Notes under the pieces: generated by a model
Told to the model about the DNA's origin: nothing
Seen by the model: only the letters and a program-made list of their open reading frames with translations
The model's database searches: none
IMG/VR virus record: IMGVR_UViG_3300042350_004719
Span: 1-24,348 of that record
Strand: one strand, 5' to 3'
Source: a virus
DNA length: 24,348 nucleotides
Shown: positions 5,962 to 12,893 of the stretch, piece after piece
How positions within the stretch are numbered: position 1 is the stretch's first letter
How the letters are laid out: each line of letters opens with the position of its first letter
Made by a program: the position numbers and the translations under genes

Positions 5962-8142
5962 ATGAAGTTATTCTCACTGAAGAACCTCGTCACACACGAG
6001 ATCCTCGAAACCGACGACCTGTACCTAGCTGGAACCGAGAACCCGCGCAACCTGCTCGACACGCCCCTCAAGACCAAAGAGGAGTACTCGAACTGGTGCG
6101 CCGACGCAACGACCAGCGGCGTCTTCCTATCAGCTGCTGAGGGCGTCAATCCTCACGATAGAGTGAAGGATGGCAACCCCGCTAAAAGGTTGCACGGCAT
6201 CATCGGCGATTACGACGCGGAGACCGCCATGGACAACATCGACAAGCTCTCGAAGAGCACCGCGTACATGCCCGCGTACATCATCAGCACCTTTACGCCG
6301 GGCAAGGTTCGCCTCATCTGGGCCTTCGAGGCTCCAGTCAACGTGCTCAACGAGGCCATTACCGAGAAGTTCCTGCAGGAGCTCAACAAGGCGGTTCGGA
6401 TCTCGTCGGCGCTCCCGGGCTTCGACAAAAAGTCCTTCGAGCTCAACCAGTACTTTGAGATGGGCACGCAGTGGAACGCGGTCACGATTGACGGCGCGGC
6501 TCCAGTTCTTCCCTCCACGCTACTCGAGACCTGCCTGCTGCAGGGCGCTGAAAAGGCCAAGATCCAGCCCACCGACGCACCACTCATCCCCATCGAGATC
6601 GTCGCAGCTGAGGTCGAGCAGCAGTTCCCAAACCGCATTCAGGGAGCCTTTGAGATCGGCAAGAAGCAGCCCCTGTTCTGGATAAACGACGGCATCGATC
6701 GCCTCGCGTCTGTCATCTCGGAGAACGGCATGGTGATCTTCTCAGACCGCGAGGGCACCAACTTCAAGACGTGGCGTCAGATCCTAGGCGGAAAGTTCGT
6801 CGAGCGTTTCGAGCAGGAGCAGACTGGCAAGGCGGCTCAGATGTTCTGGTTCGATGGCAAGACGTACTGGACGAAGCACCACGCGGACAACTTCGTGTAC
6901 CTAGCCAAGGAGGACGCCAAGCTCCACCTGCGGGGCGCGGGAGTCAACGATCGTCCCCAGCGCGGGCAGCAGGTCAGCGACGTGGAGCGCGTGCTCATTC
7001 ACGTGCAGACTCAGCGCCGAGTCACCGCAGCGGTTCCCATCCTGTTCTCACCAGAGGAGACCGTGGACTTCGGCGGCGAGCGCTACCTCAACATCAGCAA
7101 CAAGCGCGTCACGCAGCCCGCTAGCAGCGCGTCAGTGGATCAGTTCCCATGGCTGCACGACTTCATCACCAACGCGTTTGACGGCGAGCTGGACGGCATC
7201 CCAGCGTACGAGTACTTCCTCGGGTGGTTCAGGCGCTTCTACGAGTCAGCGCTGAACTGCAGGCCGCTCCCGGGTCAAGTCATCATCGTCGCTGGCGACG
7301 CTCACACTGGGAAGTCGTTCATCAACAAGTGGGTCATCGGCGAGGCGCTGGGCGGATCCGTTGACGCGGAGCCCCTACTCATGAAGGAGACCAGCTTCAA
7401 CAAGCAGGGCGCTGAGTGCGCTCTATGGCGCTGCGACGACGCCGCTACAGACGGCAACTGGAAGACCCGCGAGATGTTCACCAAGAGCCTGAAGCAGATG
7501 GCCGCGAACCCATCGCAGCTCTACCAGCCCAAGTTCAGGGACAGCGTCGAGCTCCCATTCCTAGGGCGCGTTGTCGTCACCTGCAATACTGACCCCGAGT
7601 CGCTGCGAATCCTCCCAACTCTCGACGGCACGATCCGAGACAAGATCATGCTCTTCAAGCTCAAGGAGGGATACCGCCCCCACTTCCACGGCACCAACTA
7701 CGACAACGAGCAGCGCGTGTGCAAGGAGCTTCCATTCTTCCTCCGCTGGCTGCTCGATCGTGAGATGCCAGAGGGCATCATTGATCCAGTGTACAAGCGC
7801 TTCGGTGTGAAATCGTTTCACCACGCGGAGCTCGTGACTTCGGCGCAGACAACGCAGAGCGAGTACGTGTTCTCGGAGATCCTTGACGCGTGGCTCAACG
7901 CGAAGCGCGAGGAGAAGGTCAAGGCCGTCGAGGTAACTGCTACCGAGCTCAGGACGCAGCTAGCAGCGGTGCTGGGTCAGGGCGCGGATCTGTCCAACTT
8001 CAAGACGGTGAGCATCGGCAAGCAACTTTCCAAGCTGATGCAGCAAGACATGGTGCGAGAGCTCAAGGGCAAGCGCATGCTCGATGGAAAGGTCAAGTAC
8101 CAGTTCGTATTTACGGACGCGCCAGTCGAGCAGCCGTTCTAA
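5962..8142 (+). CDS. Primase / superfamily 3 helicase fusion protein
   Basis: This 726-residue protein has a helicase domain with Walker A GDAHTGKS (445-452), Walker B WRCDDAA (Asp492-Asp493) and motif C VVVTCNTD (Asn542), the signature of SF3/D5-like phage and viral replicative helicases. The N-terminal region contains HGIIGDYDAE (Asp83, Asp85) and later PGKVRLIWAFE, which fits an archaeo-eukaryotic-type primase (AEP) or a degenerate relative. The usual motif II histidine is not obvious, so primase activity is inferred from architecture. The C-terminal ~120 residues look like a winged-helix DNA-binding tail. It would unwind and prime phage DNA for the family A polymerase. The start follows an (AC)14 leader, and a terminator follows the gene. 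Confidence 0.85.
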   Translation: MKLFSLKNLVTHEILETDDLYLAGTENPRNLLDTPLKTKEEYSNWCADATTSGVFLSAAEGVNPHDRVKDGNPAKRLHGIIGDYDAETAMDNIDKLSKSTAYMPAYIISTFTPGKVRLIWAFEAPVNVLNEAITEKFLQELNKAVRISSALPGFDKKSFELNQYFEMGTQWNAVTIDGAAPVLPSTLLETCLLQGAEKAKIQPTDAPLIPIEIVAAEVEQQFPNRIQGAFEIGKKQPLFWINDGIDRLASVISENGMVIFSDREGTNFKTWRQILGGKFVERFEQEQTGKAAQMFWFDGKTYWTKHHADNFVYLAKEDAKLHLRGAGVNDRPQRGQQVSDVERVLIHVQTQRRVTAAVPILFSPEETVDFGGERYLNISNKRVTQPASSASVDQFPWLHDFITNAFDGELDGIPAYEYFLGWFRRFYESALNCRPLPGQVIIVAGDAHTGKSFINKWVIGEALGGSVDAEPLLMKETSFNKQGAECALWRCDDAATDGNWKTREMFTKSLKQMAANPSQLYQPKFRDSVELPFLGRVVVTCNTDPESLRILPTLDGTIRDKIMLFKLKEGYRPHFHGTNYDNEQRVCKELPFFLRWLLDREMPEGIIDPVYKRFGVKSFHHAELVTSAQTTQSEYVFSEILDAWLNAKREEKVKAVEVTATELRTQLAAVLGQGADLSNFKTVSIGKQLSKLMQQDMVRELKGKRMLDGKVKYQFVFTDAPVEQPF

Positions 8143-8171
8143 AAATTTGGGGTCGGTAGTAGTGTGTAAAA

Positions 8172-8213
8172 GGGCTCCAGTCGTCTTCGGATGGCTGGAG
8201 CTCCTTTGTTTAT
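8172..8213 (+). terminator. Strong intrinsic terminator with UUCG tetraloop
   Basis: A 12-bp stem between 8174-8185 and 8190-8201, with two G.U pairs and extendable by two more pairs, is capped by C(UUCG)G. The moderately T-rich CCTTTGTTTA follows. It closes the replication operon 30 bases after the primase-helicase stop. A smaller AACCC-TTC-GGGTT hairpin follows at about 8233-8245. Confidence 0.85.
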
Positions 8214-8274
8214 GCGGGTCTAGGAGCCATTGAAACCCTTCGGGTTAGGGGGTCAAAATTATTAAAACTTTTTC

Positions 8275-8303
8275 TTGATACCGAAGCGGAATTGGACAAT
8301 GAT
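8275..8303 (+). promoter_or_regulatory. Candidate promoter for the accessory gene block
   Basis: TTGATA (8275-8280) is followed after 17 bases by AATGAT (8298-8303), four of six matches to TATAAT. It lies in the 205-base gap between the replication-operon terminator and the first accessory gene, where a new promoter would be needed. The match is ordinary and unverified. Confidence 0.4.
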
Positions 8304-8347
8304 CACTCCAGTCAGTAACAACAACCCAAACCAAAAAAACCACTACA

Positions 8348-8662
8348 ATGAGCAACAAGATCAAATACATCGCCACCGCCCCCAACGGAAACACCACGAC
8401 CGTCACCAGCACCCGCGCTGTCAAGAATTGCCACATCGCCATCAACAAGGAGACAGGCGAAATCAGAGTGGCTCGCTGGACGACTAACGACAACCCACTC
8501 GCTTCCGCTTCCGCTTCTTCCTGCGGATTCTCACTTGGGTACTGGAAGGGATGGAGTCGAGACCGCAAGGCGCAAGCCGAGCAGAACGCTCTCGCCGACG
8601 CCCATAAGGCCGAACTCGAAGCTCTGTACACCTTCCTAATCGTTCCAGCCATCGCAGCATAA
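8348..8662 (+). CDS. Small hypothetical protein, first of the accessory block
   Basis: This 104-residue protein has a beta-rich N-terminal half (KYIATAPNG, TTTVTSTRAVKNCHIAINKETGE, RVARWT), a Ser/Ala stretch and a C-terminal amphipathic helix rich in Ala, Lys and Glu. The start follows a CA-rich leader with no Shine-Dalgarno. No family is recognised. Thr/Ser-rich strands followed by a helix would suit a small binding protein. It is followed by a 32-base gap with an (AC)7 leader for the next gene, so the two are probably transcribed together from a promoter upstream at about 8275. Confidence 0.6.
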   Translation: MSNKIKYIATAPNGNTTTVTSTRAVKNCHIAINKETGEIRVARWTTNDNPLASASASSCGFSLGYWKGWSRDRKAQAEQNALADAHKAELEALYTFLIVPAIAA

Positions 8663-8694
8663 TCACCAACCAACCAACACACACACACACGACC

Positions 8695-9156
8695 ATGGGA
8701 TACACACACTACTACACGTTTAACAGGGCCGCGCTGACGCCAGCGGAAATCGCCACGGGCTTCGCGAGCGCTGCTAAAGAGATCAAGCGCCTGAAGCAGT
8801 ACCTGCCAAAGGATATCAAGATCAAGGGCGGGCTAGGAACAGGCGCTGCAGCAATCAACGAAGAAGAGATCTGGTTCAATGGCGACGCCAAGCACGGCCT
8901 CGACCACGAGACCTTCAGCGTAGAGCGCGACGCGGATCCATTGTACCCAGAACGCAACCGTAACTTCTGCAAGACTGCACGCAAGCCTTACGACGTCCTC
9001 GTGTGCTGCGCGTTGATTAGCCTGAAGCGCCACCTGCCCGGGGCATTTACGTTCACCAGCGACGGCGATCGCAGCGACTGGGCCAGCGCAATCGCGTTCT
9101 ACGACGCCAATGCAGGCGGGCATCACGGCACCAACAACACCACACACCTCCAATAA
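8695..9156 (+). CDS. Conserved phage/plasmid hypothetical protein, MGYTHY family
   Basis: This 153-residue protein begins MGYTHYYTFNR and contains an IWFNGDAKHGLDHETFSV segment, FCKTARKPYDVLVCCAL and a TSDGDRSDW motif near the end. This combination (MGYTHY/MGYTNY start, G-D-a-x-x-G-x-x-x-E-x-F, KTARKPYD, SDG) is a recurring family of unknown function in phages and plasmids. The conserved Tyr/His/Asp residues look like a binding or catalytic pocket, but no activity is known to me. The start context is ACCATGG after an (AC)7 leader, and the stop overlaps the next gene by TAATG, so the two should be translated together. Confidence 0.75.
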   Translation: MGYTHYYTFNRAALTPAEIATGFASAAKEIKRLKQYLPKDIKIKGGLGTGAAAINEEEIWFNGDAKHGLDHETFSVERDADPLYPERNRNFCKTARKPYDVLVCCALISLKRHLPGAFTFTSDGDRSDWASAIAFYDANAGGHHGTNNTTHLQ

Positions 9157-9401
9157 TGAACAAGCCACCACTACACAAACGCGGAGACCTGAGCCCATGC
9201 GGCACCAAGCAATTCTGGCAGTACCAGAAGCACGTGTCCAAAAAGACTGGGCAGCGCTGCGAGCGATGGATCCCAGTAGAAAACTACGATCGGTACCGAA
9301 AGCAGGCGTGTTTTAACAACGAGCTGTGCTGCGCTCGATCCGAGTACATCAAGACTCAACAAGCGAGAGCAAGGGCCAAGGCAAAATCAGAATGCAATTG
9401 A
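9156..9401 (+). CDS. Small basic Cys-containing hypothetical protein
   Basis: This 81-residue protein is strongly basic, with a GDLSPCGTKQFWQYQ segment, a central QRCERWIP and a later CFNNELCC cluster followed by a Lys/Ala/Arg-rich tail. The spaced cysteines might bind a metal, though they do not form a clean CxxC pair. It starts at a TAATG overlap with the MGYTHY gene. Small basic Cys-containing proteins like this often act as nucleic-acid binders or host-takeover factors in phages, but nothing here shows which. No family recognised. Confidence 0.6.
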   Translation: MNKPPLHKRGDLSPCGTKQFWQYQKHVSKKTGQRCERWIPVENYDRYRKQACFNNELCCARSEYIKTQQARARAKAKSECN

Positions 9402-9541
9402 CTCGAGCAGCCGCAGACGTTCAGGATGCAAAGAGGATTCGCAAAGCATCAACAACCTCAAAGCAGAACTATGAAACCCAAGATCAAAGCCTCACTCCCC
9501 ACGTGCGCCGAATGCGGTCGATTGGCCCCCGTAAGCGTTAA
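9392..9541 (+). CDS. Doubtful small basic ORF overlapping the zinc-ribbon gene
   Basis: An ATG ten bases before the previous stop opens a 49-codon frame, rich in Ala, Arg, Lys and Gln. Its last 71 bases run out of frame through the zinc-ribbon gene that starts at 9471. It would fill the otherwise empty interval 9402-9470. The first ~27 codons look plausibly helical and basic, while the remainder (VRRMRSIGPRKR) is a shadow of the zinc-ribbon gene. Either it is a real overlapping gene, or translation reads it to keep ribosomes moving to 9471, or it is spurious. Confidence 0.3.
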   Translation: MQLTRAAADVQDAKRIRKASTTSKQNYETQDQSLTPHVRRMRSIGPRKR

Positions 9542-9578
9542 AACCAACAAGTGCATCAGGTGCGACAAGGCAAAATGA
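9471..9578 (+). CDS. 35-residue zinc-ribbon micro-protein
   Basis: This tiny protein, MKPKIKAS followed by a CAEC (Cys12/Cys15) and CIRC (Cys28/Cys31) pair separated by 12 residues, is a textbook rubredoxin-like zinc knuckle of two CxxC motifs. It probably folds round one zinc ion and could bind nucleic acid or a partner such as host RNA polymerase; that role is inference. The stop overlaps the next start in an ATGA, so it belongs to a chain of coupled small genes. The conserved spacing of four cysteines in so short an ORF makes a chance origin unlikely. Confidence 0.65.
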   Translation: MKPKIKASLPTCAECGRLAPVSVKTNKCIRCDKAK

Positions 9579-9691
9579 GCTCAATACTTGCACTACAATG
9601 CTTCGGCGTGGGGGCAGCGGGCGCTTTCATCATGTTTTTGGTGATATGCTTCATACCAGAGATCGAGGAATTCTTTAAGAACAGAAAATGA
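9575..9691 (+). CDS. 38-residue single-span membrane peptide
   Basis: This protein begins MSSILALQCFGVGAAGAF, has a continuous hydrophobic stretch to about residue 28 (GAFIMFLVICFI), then a charged cytoplasmic-type tail PEIEEFFKNRK. It is a single transmembrane helix with the positive charges after the helix, suggesting N-out/C-in orientation. Both ends are ATGA overlaps (with the zinc-ribbon gene and the first coiled-coil gene), which strongly supports it being translated. Candidate roles include a membrane-acting peptide such as a superinfection exclusion factor, a regulator of lysis or an anchor for the adjacent coiled-coil proteins. None can be shown from sequence. Confidence 0.65.
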   Translation: MSSILALQCFGVGAAGAFIMFLVICFIPEIEEFFKNRK

Positions 9692-10284
9692 CAACCGACA
9701 CACCACGAACCGATGCCGCTCGTGAGCGCTACTATGACGGTAAAACCTCAGACTGGGTGCATTACACAATCTGCCGAATGATTGAGCAAGAACTCGCCGC
9801 ATCCAAAGCCGAGGTTAAAGAGATCCGAGCCGCATTAGGTGACGACCTGCTGGAGTGGAAAATATCAAATTGCACTCTTAGTGCCGAGGTCGAGAGGCTG
9901 CAAACGCTTCCAGAGTCTCGCCATAAAGCGTTTTTAGATTTGCTTGAGCGAGGCGAGAAAGCACAGGCCGAGGTCAAAGAGATCCGAGCCGCACTAGGTG
10001 ATGACGGCAGGAGAACTCACAAGGAGTTAATTGAATTAGCAACCAAGGCTTCAGGGTGGCGTGAATGGAAGCAGAGATTTATCGACCTGCGAAACGCTCA
10101 CATAGCAGAGGGGCAAGACCCCGCTGGAACCATCTGGGAACACGCAGACAAATTGCAGAAAGAGTTGAAAGAAGCAAAGGCCGAGGTCGAGAGGCTCAGG
10201 GTCTTGCTCGACAAGGCAATCCCTGCCGTTTCCTCAACCGTCTTCATGCTTCAACTCCGCGACGAGCTAAACAACACCAAATGA
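9688..10284 (+). CDS. Coiled-coil protein of the TDTPRTDA family, copy 1
   Basis: This 198-residue protein begins MTTDTPRTDAAR, a signature shared with the genes at 10613 and 11317. The rest is mainly helical coiled coil with heptads such as KAEVERLR. It contains an internal duplication: AEVKEIRAALGDD appears twice, at about residues 41 and 94, with near-identical DNA (about 9818 and 9977). I recall TDTPRTDA-start coiled-coil proteins as frequent hypothetical proteins of environmental phages, with no known function. The start is coupled by ATGA to the 38-residue membrane peptide and the end by ATGA to the next paralogue. Confidence 0.75.
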   Translation: MTTDTPRTDAARERYYDGKTSDWVHYTICRMIEQELAASKAEVKEIRAALGDDLLEWKISNCTLSAEVERLQTLPESRHKAFLDLLERGEKAQAEVKEIRAALGDDGRRTHKELIELATKASGWREWKQRFIDLRNAHIAEGQDPAGTIWEHADKLQKELKEAKAEVERLRVLLDKAIPAVSSTVFMLQLRDELNNTK

Positions 10285-10616
10285 GCCTAGCAAAAGAATT
10301 GGCAAAATTAAGAGCCGCGCTAGACGCGCCTTGGCCCGAAGAAATATGGAAAGCGAAAGCCGAAATAGCTGAGCGCGAACTGTCTGCAACAAAAGATGAG
10401 TATTGCGAAACGGCGTTTGCTTTGACCGAACAGACAGAACGAGCCGAGAAAGCCGAGGCCGAGGTCGAGAGGCTTCGGGGACTCCTCAATGCCCACGCCG
10501 AGTTTCTTATTAAAAACGGATTCTACCGAGAATCACGCGACCTGATGGGAGGTTCGTGGTCAGACGGATTTGTAGCCCTCGCAAAGAAATGCGGAATCAA
10601 TCCTTGCGACCAATGA
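10281..10616 (+). CDS. Coiled-coil protein related to the TDTPRTDA family, copy 2 (no signature N-terminus)
   Basis: This 111-residue protein starts MSLAKELAKLRAAL at an ATGA overlap with the previous gene. The frame is open upstream, but that part is a shadow. It has the coiled-coil stretch EKAEAEVERLRGLL shared with its neighbours, and at the DNA level the segment GCCGAGGCCGAGGTCGAGAG is identical to one in the next gene. The N-terminal TDTPRTDA signature is absent, so it may derive from a partial duplication of the family. The C-terminal part (FYRESRDLMGGSWSDGFVAL, then CGINPC) is distinct. No function recognised. The stop overlaps the next start by ATGA. Confidence 0.65.
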   Translation: MSLAKELAKLRAALDAPWPEEIWKAKAEIAERELSATKDEYCETAFALTEQTERAEKAEAEVERLRGLLNAHAEFLIKNGFYRESRDLMGGSWSDGFVALAKKCGINPCDQ

Positions 10617-11320
10617 ACCACGAAACCGACGTATCCCACGCTTTCAAAGACGGAGTGAACGCAACCCTAATTGACGACCCGAAAAACGAGGTTGCCCGAT
10701 TTTTTAATGAGGTTAACTGCAAATTTTGCGGGGCTGAAACTCAAGAAAAACCAAAAATGACCACCACCACCGACACACCACGCACGGATGCCGCAAGATT
10801 TGAAGCTTTGCGATCATCGGCGTTTCGACAGGACTGCATCCCATTGAAGCTTGGGCAGGAGCTAGAGCGTGAGCTAAAGGCATCTAAAGCCGAGGTCGCC
10901 CTACTCCAGAAGGAGCTAGACGCAACTTGCAATGCTGAAGAACTGCGGCAGGAACGCGAGACGAGGAAGAGAGCCGAGGCCGAGGTCGATTTCTACAAAA
11001 AGAGCGTCAAAGCCTATGTCCATGTCTGCGAACCAATTCGAGGAATGGCTGACAAGCTGGGTCTTCGGCTAGGTGAGTGCATAATCCAACATGGCGTTCC
11101 TCTACTATTGGAAGGCCATAAGAAAGCCGAGGCCGAGGTCGAGAGGCTTCGATCGCAGCTCGCAAGATCCATCGAGATTGCTGAAACAGCGTGTAAGTAC
11201 CTAGATACTGGCGGCTGGAATGAGGACGAGATGTATTCTGGAAAAGATGGATGGGTAACGGAGACGGAGATAGATGAGGTGTGTGCCACCCTCGCCGCAC
11301 TCAAATCTGAAATCAAATGA
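10613..11320 (+). CDS. Coiled-coil protein of the TDTPRTDA family, copy 3, with N-terminal extension
   Basis: This 235-residue protein has about 48 extra residues (MNHETDVSHAFKDG..., with a CKFC pair) before MTTTTDTPRTDAARFEAL, the family signature. That internal ATG at 10757 is in frame, so this could be a small leader gene fused to a family member, or two products from one frame. The body is coiled coil (ELERELKASKAEV, KAEAEVERLR) interrupted by a globular segment around FYKKSVKAYVHVCEPIRGMADKLG. The C-terminus LAALKSEIK resembles that of copy 4 (LASLKAEIK). An ATGA couples it to copy 4. Confidence 0.7.
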   Translation: MNHETDVSHAFKDGVNATLIDDPKNEVARFFNEVNCKFCGAETQEKPKMTTTTDTPRTDAARFEALRSSAFRQDCIPLKLGQELERELKASKAEVALLQKELDATCNAEELRQERETRKRAEAEVDFYKKSVKAYVHVCEPIRGMADKLGLRLGECIIQHGVPLLLEGHKKAEAEVERLRSQLARSIEIAETACKYLDTGGWNEDEMYSGKDGWVTETEIDEVCATLAALKSEIK

Positions 11321-11565
11321 CAACTGACACACCACGAACTGATGCGGTCATGGCTTCATCAAATTGGCCATATCACATTACATTCGAGATGAAAAAACTA
11401 GAAAGAGAACTCTCCGCATCAAATGCGGAGGCCGCAAGGCTTCGGGAACAACTCGCAAGCGCCTTCGAGATCGCGCAGGAATTTCGAGCGTTCAAGGCAC
11501 TCCATTACCAGTGCAGCTGCGACATGTGCAAGAAGTTGGCATCGCTCAAAGCGGAAATTAAATAA
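11317..11565 (+). CDS. Coiled-coil protein of the TDTPRTDA family, copy 4 (short)
   Basis: This 82-residue protein begins MTTDTPRTDAVM, continues with one coiled-coil helix (KKLERELSASNAEAARLREQLASAFEIAQ) and ends with a CSCDMCKKLASLKAEIK segment whose cysteines could bind a metal. The REQLASAFEIA stretch parallels RSQLARSIEIA of copy 3, and the ends of both proteins match (LxxLKxEIK), so it is an internally deleted paralogue of copy 3. It starts at an ATGA overlap. Function unknown; a hetero-oligomeric coiled-coil assembly of the four products is an attractive inference. Confidence 0.7.
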   Translation: MTTDTPRTDAVMASSNWPYHITFEMKKLERELSASNAEAARLREQLASAFEIAQEFRAFKALHYQCSCDMCKKLASLKAEIK

Positions 11566-11570
11566 ACCAC

Positions 11571-11861
11571 ATGAACTATGAATGGGTTGCTTTCATATTA
11601 TTATTCCCTGTATCCGCAATCCTTGGATGCATATCCGCAAAATTGATGACCCACAACAAAAGAAAAACAACCAAGAACCCCATGAAAATAAAGATAAAAC
11701 TATCTTCGAATCAGGAATCAAAGATCGTCGCAAAGAGCCTGCAACAGGCGTACGACCTAAACTATGGAATGGACAGCGGGATCAACAAGGGCGACATCCA
11801 AGAACTTCAAGAGGCGCTGCGAATCGTGTTTCACTACTACACGGGAAAGACACTAAAATGA
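11571..11861 (+). CDS. N-terminally membrane-anchored small hypothetical protein
   Basis: This 96-residue protein has a hydrophobic N-terminal segment (YEWVAFILLFPVSAILGCISA) followed by a basic stretch HNKRKTTKNP, giving an N-out/C-in single-span anchor. A soluble part begins at an internal in-frame ATG at 11682 (MKIKIKLSSNQES) and resembles a small alpha/beta domain (SKIVAKSLQQAYDLNYG, DIQELQEALRIVFHYYTG). Either the anchor and soluble part are one protein, or two products are made from the same frame. The start follows the previous stop by five bases and the end overlaps the next gene by ATGA. No family recognised. Confidence 0.6.
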   Translation: MNYEWVAFILLFPVSAILGCISAKLMTHNKRKTTKNPMKIKIKLSSNQESKIVAKSLQQAYDLNYGMDSGINKGDIQELQEALRIVFHYYTGKTLK

Positions 11862-12064
11862 AAGCAACACTCACCTTCGACCTGCCAGAAGAGCAGCCAC
11901 AACACCTCGCAGCTGTCCATGGCATGGACTGGAAACTCGTAGCTTGGCGCATGAACGAGTTCCTCAGGCGCTGCAGGAAAGACGATATCAATGCGTCAGT
12001 GCAGCAGATTGAGGAGCACCTGCACGAGCAGATCGAGATGCTGGGCTTGTCGCTCGAGGAATGA
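11858..12064 (+). CDS. Small conserved-type phage protein with FDLPEE motif
   Basis: This 68-residue protein starts MKATLTFDLPEEQPQHLAAVHG, a short strand followed by helices, and continues WKLVAWRMNEFLRRCRKDD and a C-terminal acidic helix. Proteins opening with xxFxLPEEx(x)E/Q and a helical WxxxxxxxxxxLR are frequent in phage accessory regions and I believe this belongs to that loose group, but the function is unknown. The longer open frame upstream is a shadow of the preceding gene; the ATGA at 11858 decides the start. Its stop overlaps the next start by another ATGA. Confidence 0.65.
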   Translation: MKATLTFDLPEEQPQHLAAVHGMDWKLVAWRMNEFLRRCRKDDINASVQQIEEHLHEQIEMLGLSLEE

Positions 12065-12264
12065 GAAGCGATTGTCCGCAGGATTGGAGCGATTGTCCCG
12101 TGTGCTCGAGCCCGGGCCGCGTCGTGCGTCACTGCAGGATCCTGAAGCGCGGCGACATTTGTCCCACGAGGAAATTGCTCTTCATGGGAGGCTCGACCTT
12201 CAAGCGACCCACGTGGTTCAGGCGGCTGAAGTGCTGGTACGACAACTGGCTATGCGGCATCTAA
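12061..12264 (+). CDS. Small Cys-rich, basic hypothetical protein
   Basis: This 67-residue protein is rich in Cys, Arg and Trp. It opens MRSDCPQDWSDCPVCSSPG, a CPxC-like knuckle, followed by HCRILKRGDICPTRK and a C-terminal WFRRLKCWYDNW segment. Cysteines at 5, 12, 15, 25 and 34 could form a small zinc site. Basic, aromatic and metal-binding character suggests nucleic-acid contact, but nothing specific is recognised. It starts at an ATGA overlap with the upstream gene. The following 43 bases before the next ATG contain a TTGACT element but no convincing promoter. Confidence 0.55.
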   Translation: MRSDCPQDWSDCPVCSSPGRVVRHCRILKRGDICPTRKLLFMGGSTFKRPTWFRRLKCWYDNWLCGI

Positions 12265-12307
12265 ATAGCGGTTGCAATGTTGCGAAAAGTTGACTTATTG
12301 TAGTTGC

Positions 12308-12721
12308 ATGACAACTACTGACAAATCAAAAAGGCTACACAAGCAGGGTGACATTCGGGAAGACGGCAAAATATTTTTCAAATATAGTGCGCGTATGGAC
12401 GGCGCTCTTACCGAGCATTGGGTAACGACAAAGTACTTTGAAGAATACAAAAAGTACGGCGAAAAATGGAGAAAACAAAACAAAGGACTCATCCTGAGAT
12501 ACGGAGAAATTCGGAAAGAAACAAATTCTAGGTTGAAGAAAGGGAGAATCAAACTAGAGATACCAGCCGAAAGATTACGTCCAGAAGACACAAGTAAGTT
12601 GGGAATTAAACGTAGTCAAAAGAAGGCCGAGCTTCAGGCTTATCGACAACAATGTGAAGAAGCAGCCAAACAAAATCTATCGAAAGCGACGAGTAATTTG
12701 GCACCAGAATGGAATCTGTAA
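12308..12721 (+). CDS. Lys-rich hypothetical protein, last accessory gene
   Basis: This 137-residue protein is highly charged. It starts MTTTDKSKRLHKQGDIREDGKIFFKYSA, has a YFEEYKKYGEKWRKQNKG helix and ends in a basic/helical tail with QKKAELQAYRQQCEEAAKQN. The N-terminal GDIREDGKIFFKY beta-hairpin and the WVTTKYFEEY helix resemble small sequence-binding or endonuclease-associated domains of phage, but I cannot assign a family. The ATG at 12308 is preferred to an upstream TTG at 12272, because the intervening Cys-rich codons look non-coding. The gene is richer in A/T than its neighbours, which may mean later acquisition. It precedes the 1.1-kb gene-free region. Confidence 0.6.
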   Translation: MTTTDKSKRLHKQGDIREDGKIFFKYSARMDGALTEHWVTTKYFEEYKKYGEKWRKQNKGLILRYGEIRKETNSRLKKGRIKLEIPAERLRPEDTSKLGIKRSQKKAELQAYRQQCEEAAKQNLSKATSNLAPEWNL

Positions 12722-12743
12722 AGCTAAACGTGTAAATAAATAC

Positions 12744-12792
12744 ATGTTACATTGATTCAACGCGTCAGGGCTTCAGTGCTTCAAAGTAACAT
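12744..12792. repeat. 12-bp inverted repeat after the last accessory gene
   Basis: ATGTTACATTGA (12744-12755) and TCAAAGTAACAT (12781-12792) are inverted copies with one mismatch, enclosing 25 bases. A second small hairpin (AACGTGTA/TACATGTT) overlaps its left arm. No T-run follows, so a simple terminator is not obvious; a protein-binding palindrome or an RNA structure are alternatives. Confidence 0.6.
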
Positions 12793-12893
12793 CAATTAGC
12801 TCGCTTTGTTAAGTGGGAGTGGGGAAGAAAAATACGGGGGAAATGAAGTCCACTACAGCTAAGTGACTAATAGACAGGAAATTACAAACAAAA

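Noticed and set aside
12292-12297. TTGACT before the 12308 gene as a promoter
   Set aside because: A -10 at proper spacing would fall inside the gene and no TATAAT-like hexamer is present.
12272-12307. TTG start extending the 12308 gene upstream
   Set aside because: The added residues are a Cys-rich stretch without a start signal, and the ATG at 12308 gives the regular MTTTDKS start.
12769-12779. TCAGTGCTTCA shared with 18296-18306 as a dispersed repeat
   Set aside because: Only 11 bases match, and one copy is inside a coding gene. Chance is sufficient explanation without further copies.
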